Part shown: positions 61,330 through 64,000 of the stretch, one piece after another
How the letters are laid out: every line of letters begins with the position of its first letter
Numbering within the stretch: the first letter of the stretch is position 1
Source of the DNA: Bradyrhizobium jicamae
Lineage (GTDB): Bacteria > Pseudomonadota > Alphaproteobacteria > Rhizobiales > Xanthobacteraceae
DNA length: 64,000 nucleotides
Assembly: GCF_018130215.1 (NCBI RefSeq)
Contig: NZ_JAFCKQ010000015.1
Span: 89,180-153,179, forward strand
Direction: 5' to 3'
Position numbers and translations under genes: made by a program
The notes under the pieces: model-generated
Told to the model about the DNA's origin: nothing
Databases searched by the model: none
The model's input: only the letters and a program-made list of their open reading frames with translations

Positions 61330-63186
61330 TCAAATCCCCTCGAATTGCAGCCGTGCAAGCCGCGCATAGAGGCCGTTCGCCGCGACCAGCTCGGCATGGC
61401 TGCCCTGCTCGACGATCTTGCCCTGCTCCATGACAAGAATGCGGTCGCAGGACAGGACAGTCGCGAGACGATGCGCGATGACGAGCGTGGTGCGGTGACT
61501 CATCAGCTCTTCGAGCGCGGTCTGCACCAGCGTCTCGCTTTCGGCGTCGAGCGCCGAGGTCGCCTCGTCGAGCAGGAGCAGCGGCGCGTCGCGCAGGATC
61601 GCGCGCGCGATCGCGATGCGCTGGCGCTGGCCGCCGGAGAGCGTCACGCCGCGCTCGCCGAGCTGCGCCTCGAAGCCGCCGGGCAACCGGCACAGGAATT
61701 CGGTGGCATGCGCCAGATCGGCGGCGCGCTCGACCTCGGCGTCCGTTGCGTCAGGCCGGCCGAAGCGGATGTTCTCGCGCGCGCTGGCTGCGAACACCAC
61801 GGAATCCTGCGGCACCAGCGCGATGCGCCCGCGCACCTCGGCCGGATCGGCTTCCTTGATCGACACGCCGTCAAGCGAGATCGTGCCTGATTTGGGATCG
61901 TAGAAGCGCAGCAGCAGATGGAACAGCGTGCTCTTGCCGGCGCCGGACGGACCGACGATCGCGACCTTTTCCCCCGATCGGACCGACAGCGACACGCCGT
62001 CGACCGCGAGCGCATTCGGCCGCGTCGGATAGGCGAAGCTGACACTGTCGAAGCCGACATCGCCGCGCGGAGGCTGCGGCAGCGCGCGCGGCCTGGCGGG
62101 CGCCGCGATCTGCGGCCGGACGCGCAGGATCTCGAACAGCCGCTCGGCGGCACCCGACGCGGCCGAGACCTCGCCCCAGACCTCGCTGAGCTGGCCGAGC
62201 CCGCTCGCGGCGAACGCCGTGTAGAGCACGAACTGCCCGAGCCGGCCCGGGCTGATCGCACCTGTCAGCACGTCGTGCGAGCCGACCCAGAGGATCATGA
62301 CCACGCTGGTGAACACGATGAAGATAACGATCAGCGTCAGCACGGCGCGCGCCTTGGTCGAGCTGCGCGCGGCCTCATAGGCCTGCTCGACCTCGCGGCC
62401 GAACCGCGCGTTGGCAAGCCGTTCGCCGGTATAGGCCTGCACGGTCCGGATGGCGTTGACGAGCTCGCTGGCATAGGCGCTGGCATCGGCGAGCGTGTCC
62501 TGGGCGTTGCGCGACAGCCGCCGCACCCATCGCCCGAACGCAACCAGCGGAATCACGATCAGGGGGATCGCGAGCAGCACGAAGCCGGACAACCGCGGGC
62601 TGGTGATCACCATCATCGCGGCGGCGCCGAAGAACAGCATCAGATTGCGCAGCGCGATCGAGACGGAGGCGCCGACCGCGGACTTGATCTGCGTGGTGTC
62701 GGCGGTCAGTCGCGACACCAGCTCGCCCGAGCGCGCGGAATCGAAGAACGACGGCGACAGCGCAACCAGATGCGCAAACACGTCGCGCCGGAGATCGGCG
62801 ACGATGCGCTCGCCGATCGTCATCACGAGGTAGTAGCGCGAGGCGCTGGCGCAGGCCAGCACCGCGACAACTGCGATCATCACGCTGAAATAGCTGTTGA
62901 TCATCGCGATGCCCTCGGGCGTGAAGCCCATGTCGATCATCCGCCGCACCGCGACCGGCACGATCAGCGTCGTGATTGCGGCAACCGTCAGCGAGATGAA
63001 GGCAAGGATCGCGCGGCCCTTGTAGCGCGCCACATAGGGCCGGAGCGCCAGCAGCGGCCGCAGCCGCGCGCGACTCTTTGCCGGCTCGGTGATCTGGCTC
63101 TCGATGAAGGCCTCCTCATCGAGCAGCGCATCGCGCGGCGGCTCGTGGGCGCCGCGAGGGGTTTCAAGCTGTTCGGCTACGCTCAT
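61330..63186 (-). CDS. ABCB-type ABC exporter, fused membrane and ATPase half-transporter
   Basis: A 618-residue half-transporter that would act as a homodimer. Six membrane helices fill residues ~50-330. The ATPase half has Walker A GPSGAGKST, signature LSGGQRQR, Walker B LLLLDEATSALD and switch IAHRLATV. The overall order matches MsbA/lipid A-like exporters, but the substrate is not readable; lipid and drug export are both possible. It is divergent from rpmE. Confidence 0.93.
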   Translation of the reverse strand: MSVAEQLETPRGAHEPPRDALLDEEAFIESQITEPAKSRARLRPLLALRPYVARYKGRAILAFISLTVAAITTLIVPVAVRRMIDMGFTPEGIAMINSYFSVMIAVVAVLACASASRYYLVMTIGERIVADLRRDVFAHLVALSPSFFDSARSGELVSRLTADTTQIKSAVGASVSIALRNLMLFFGAAAMMVITSPRLSGFVLLAIPLIVIPLVAFGRWVRRLSRNAQDTLADASAYASELVNAIRTVQAYTGERLANARFGREVEQAYEAARSSTKARAVLTLIVIFIVFTSVVMILWVGSHDVLTGAISPGRLGQFVLYTAFAASGLGQLSEVWGEVSAASGAAERLFEILRVRPQIAAPARPRALPQPPRGDVGFDSVSFAYPTRPNALAVDGVSLSVRSGEKVAIVGPSGAGKSTLFHLLLRFYDPKSGTISLDGVSIKEADPAEVRGRIALVPQDSVVFAASARENIRFGRPDATDAEVERAADLAHATEFLCRLPGGFEAQLGERGVTLSGGQRQRIAIARAILRDAPLLLLDEATSALDAESETLVQTALEELMSHRTTLVIAHRLATVLSCDRILVMEQGKIVEQGSHAELVAANGLYARLARLQFEGI

Positions 63187-63302
63187 TGTTTTAGACCGGT
63201 TCTACTGCCCCCAAATAGGCCCGCCGCCTCCGGCTGGCAAATGGACCGAAAGTCCCAATCCATTGACGGGCTTGAGCCGGGTTGCCGGGCAGGTTTCTTG
63301 GC

Positions 63303-63331
63303 TTGTTTTGGGGGTCTCCATGGGGTATAGA
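63303..63331 (+). promoter_or_regulatory. Predicted rpmE promoter
   Basis: TTGTTT (-35), exactly 17 bases of spacer, and TATAGA (-10). The -10 ends 62 bases before the rpmE start codon. Confidence 0.65.
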
Positions 63332-63393
63332 GCCGCCCAAATCCCGTATCCCAGATATCTTGAGACGGGCGCCGGCGCGCCGAAGGAACTGCC

Positions 63394-63621
63394 ATGAAAG
63401 CCGATATTCATCCGAATTATCATACGATTAAGGTCGTCATGACCGACGGCACCGAGTACCAGACCCGGTCGACCTGGGGCAAGGAAGGCGACACGCTGAA
63501 CCTCGACATCGACCCCAAGTCGCATCCGGCCTGGACGGGCGGCACCCAGCAGCTGATGGACCGCGGCGGCCGCGTCTCGCGCTTCCAGAAGAAGTTCTCG
63601 GGCTTCCTCAAGAAGGACTAA
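63394..63621 (+). CDS. rpmE: 50S ribosomal protein L31
   Basis: A 75-residue L31. MKADIHPNYHTIKVVMTDG and the basic RFQKKFSGFLKKD end are typical. It has no cysteine at all, so it belongs to the zinc-independent (C-minus) form and will not bind zinc, unlike the zinc-carrying E. coli RpmE. A promoter lies 62 bases upstream and a strong terminator directly follows. It is divergent from the ABC exporter. Confidence 0.96.
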   Translation: MKADIHPNYHTIKVVMTDGTEYQTRSTWGKEGDTLNLDIDPKSHPAWTGGTQQLMDRGGRVSRFQKKFSGFLKKD

Positions 63622-63657
63622 AGCCCGAAATAACGGCCCCCTCGCGGGCGGACCCCG

Positions 63658-63688
63658 ACGCCCCCTTCGCGGGGGCGTTTTTGTTTTG
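63658..63688 (+). terminator. Rho-independent terminator of rpmE
   Basis: An 8-bp GC-rich stem (ACGCCCCC paired with GGGGGCGT, loop TTCGC) is followed directly by TTTTTGTTTT. Confidence 0.9.
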
Positions 63689-63769
63689 GGGCGGCAGTTG
63701 CCCGATGTTCGGTGTTGTCCCGGCGCAGGCCTGGACGACACTGAATGTGCGGCGCGGCCAGTGACTCAT

Positions 63770-64000
63770 ACGCTCATATTCTCGCGACATGAATTGCCCG
63801 AGCTTTGCATCTCGTTTCACCCTCTCTCGGTAGGGAGGGCGCAGGGAAAGCCGGGTGCCGATCGCACCCATGGGCCCCGTGCAATGTAGAAAGCACGGGG
63901 GTAGGACCACAGGTGTAACCGGAGCAATCCGGCTTTCCCTGCGCGATGGGTTACGGCTTATACGTGCTCTCCCCGGCGAGACTGGGCTTTTTTGTCACCG
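63770..64000. repeat. Highly structured dispersed element (possible ncRNA), truncated by the window edge
   Basis: A perfect 16-bp inverted repeat, GCGCAGGGAAAGCCGG at 63839-63854 and its complement at 63929-63944, encloses two smaller hairpins. The first is GGGTGC/GCACCC at 63853-63869, whose first arm shares two bases with the outer arm. The second is CCCCGTGC/GCACGGGG at 63875-63900. The bases after it (CTCTCCCCGGCG ... CTTTTTT) may end a transcript. I recognise the sequence as a high-copy Bradyrhizobium intergenic element. Small open frames in it are common but unlikely to be genes. Confidence 0.65.

Noticed and set aside
63686..63889. Small open frame of 67 codons after rpmE
   Set aside because: It overlaps the repeated, structured element and has no likely ribosome site.
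1..64000. tRNA, rRNA, CRISPR array, insertion sequence, prophage or attachment sites
   Set aside because: I found no tRNA-like cloverleaf, regular spacer-repeat run, transposase, integrase or phage gene. The repeats seen are short dispersed palindromes.

Overview
This 64 kb window is high-GC alphaproteobacterial chromosomal DNA, most probably Bradyrhizobium or a close relative. Three things point there: a TlpA very like the Bradyrhizobium japonicum protein lying divergent to argH; the block PlsC, YdcF, ftsX, ftsE, zinc-ribbon protein, CpdR-like regulator, DUF4175 protein and lysA-lptM-argH-tlpA; and several dispersed palindromic intergenic repeats that I recognise from that genus. I see no tRNA or rRNA gene, transposase, integrase, phage module or CRISPR array.

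Layout. 1-5.7 kb: the 3' end of an aldehyde dehydrogenase, an ArsB-type permease translationally coupled to an MFS transporter, a stretch holding a probable histidine-kinase relic, and an AraC regulator with two small enzymes (SnoaL-like, cupin). 5.7-27 kb is mostly housekeeping: envelope and division genes, cell-cycle signalling, a large DUF4175 membrane protein, lysA, lptM, argH, tlpA, ilvE, a 3-hydroxyacyl-CoA dehydrogenase, etfBA, a PduO-type adenosyltransferase and a BrkB-like membrane protein. Three accessory genes (carboxymuconolactone decarboxylase-like, hydroxyisobutyrate dehydrogenase-like, tannase-like; 13.5-16.8 kb) sit inside this block. 27-42 kb is mixed: a cytosolic hybrid histidine kinase, gluQ, an AlkA-type glycosylase, a LysR regulator facing a nitronate monooxygenase-like gene, an acyl-CoA synthetase, DUF2855, a group B flavin monooxygenase, an NHL protein, a ClC channel, an HNH endonuclease and an outer-membrane protein.

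42.2-56.9 kb is the most distinctive region: fourteen minus-strand genes (one frameshifted) with short gaps encode an acyl-CoA catabolic pathway. It holds a DsbA/HCCA-isomerase-like protein, acyl-CoA ligase, two SDRs, two adjacent acyl-CoA dehydrogenases, thiolase, nitronate monooxygenase-like flavoprotein, three enoyl-CoA hydratases, Fe-ADH, GST-like protein, a periplasmic binding protein and a type III CoA-transferase. A divergent HxlR regulator faces it, and two similar 15-bp palindromes lie in the shared promoter region. The substrate cannot be read from the sequence. The adjacent ACADs both lack the usual C-terminal catalytic Glu, which recalls heterotetrameric ACADs of steroid-type degradation.

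57.5-64 kb: a D-aminoacylase-like amidohydrolase followed at once by a CobW-family GTPase, an epoxide hydrolase, an ABCB-type exporter, rpmE with a clear promoter and terminator, and a highly structured dispersed element at the right edge.
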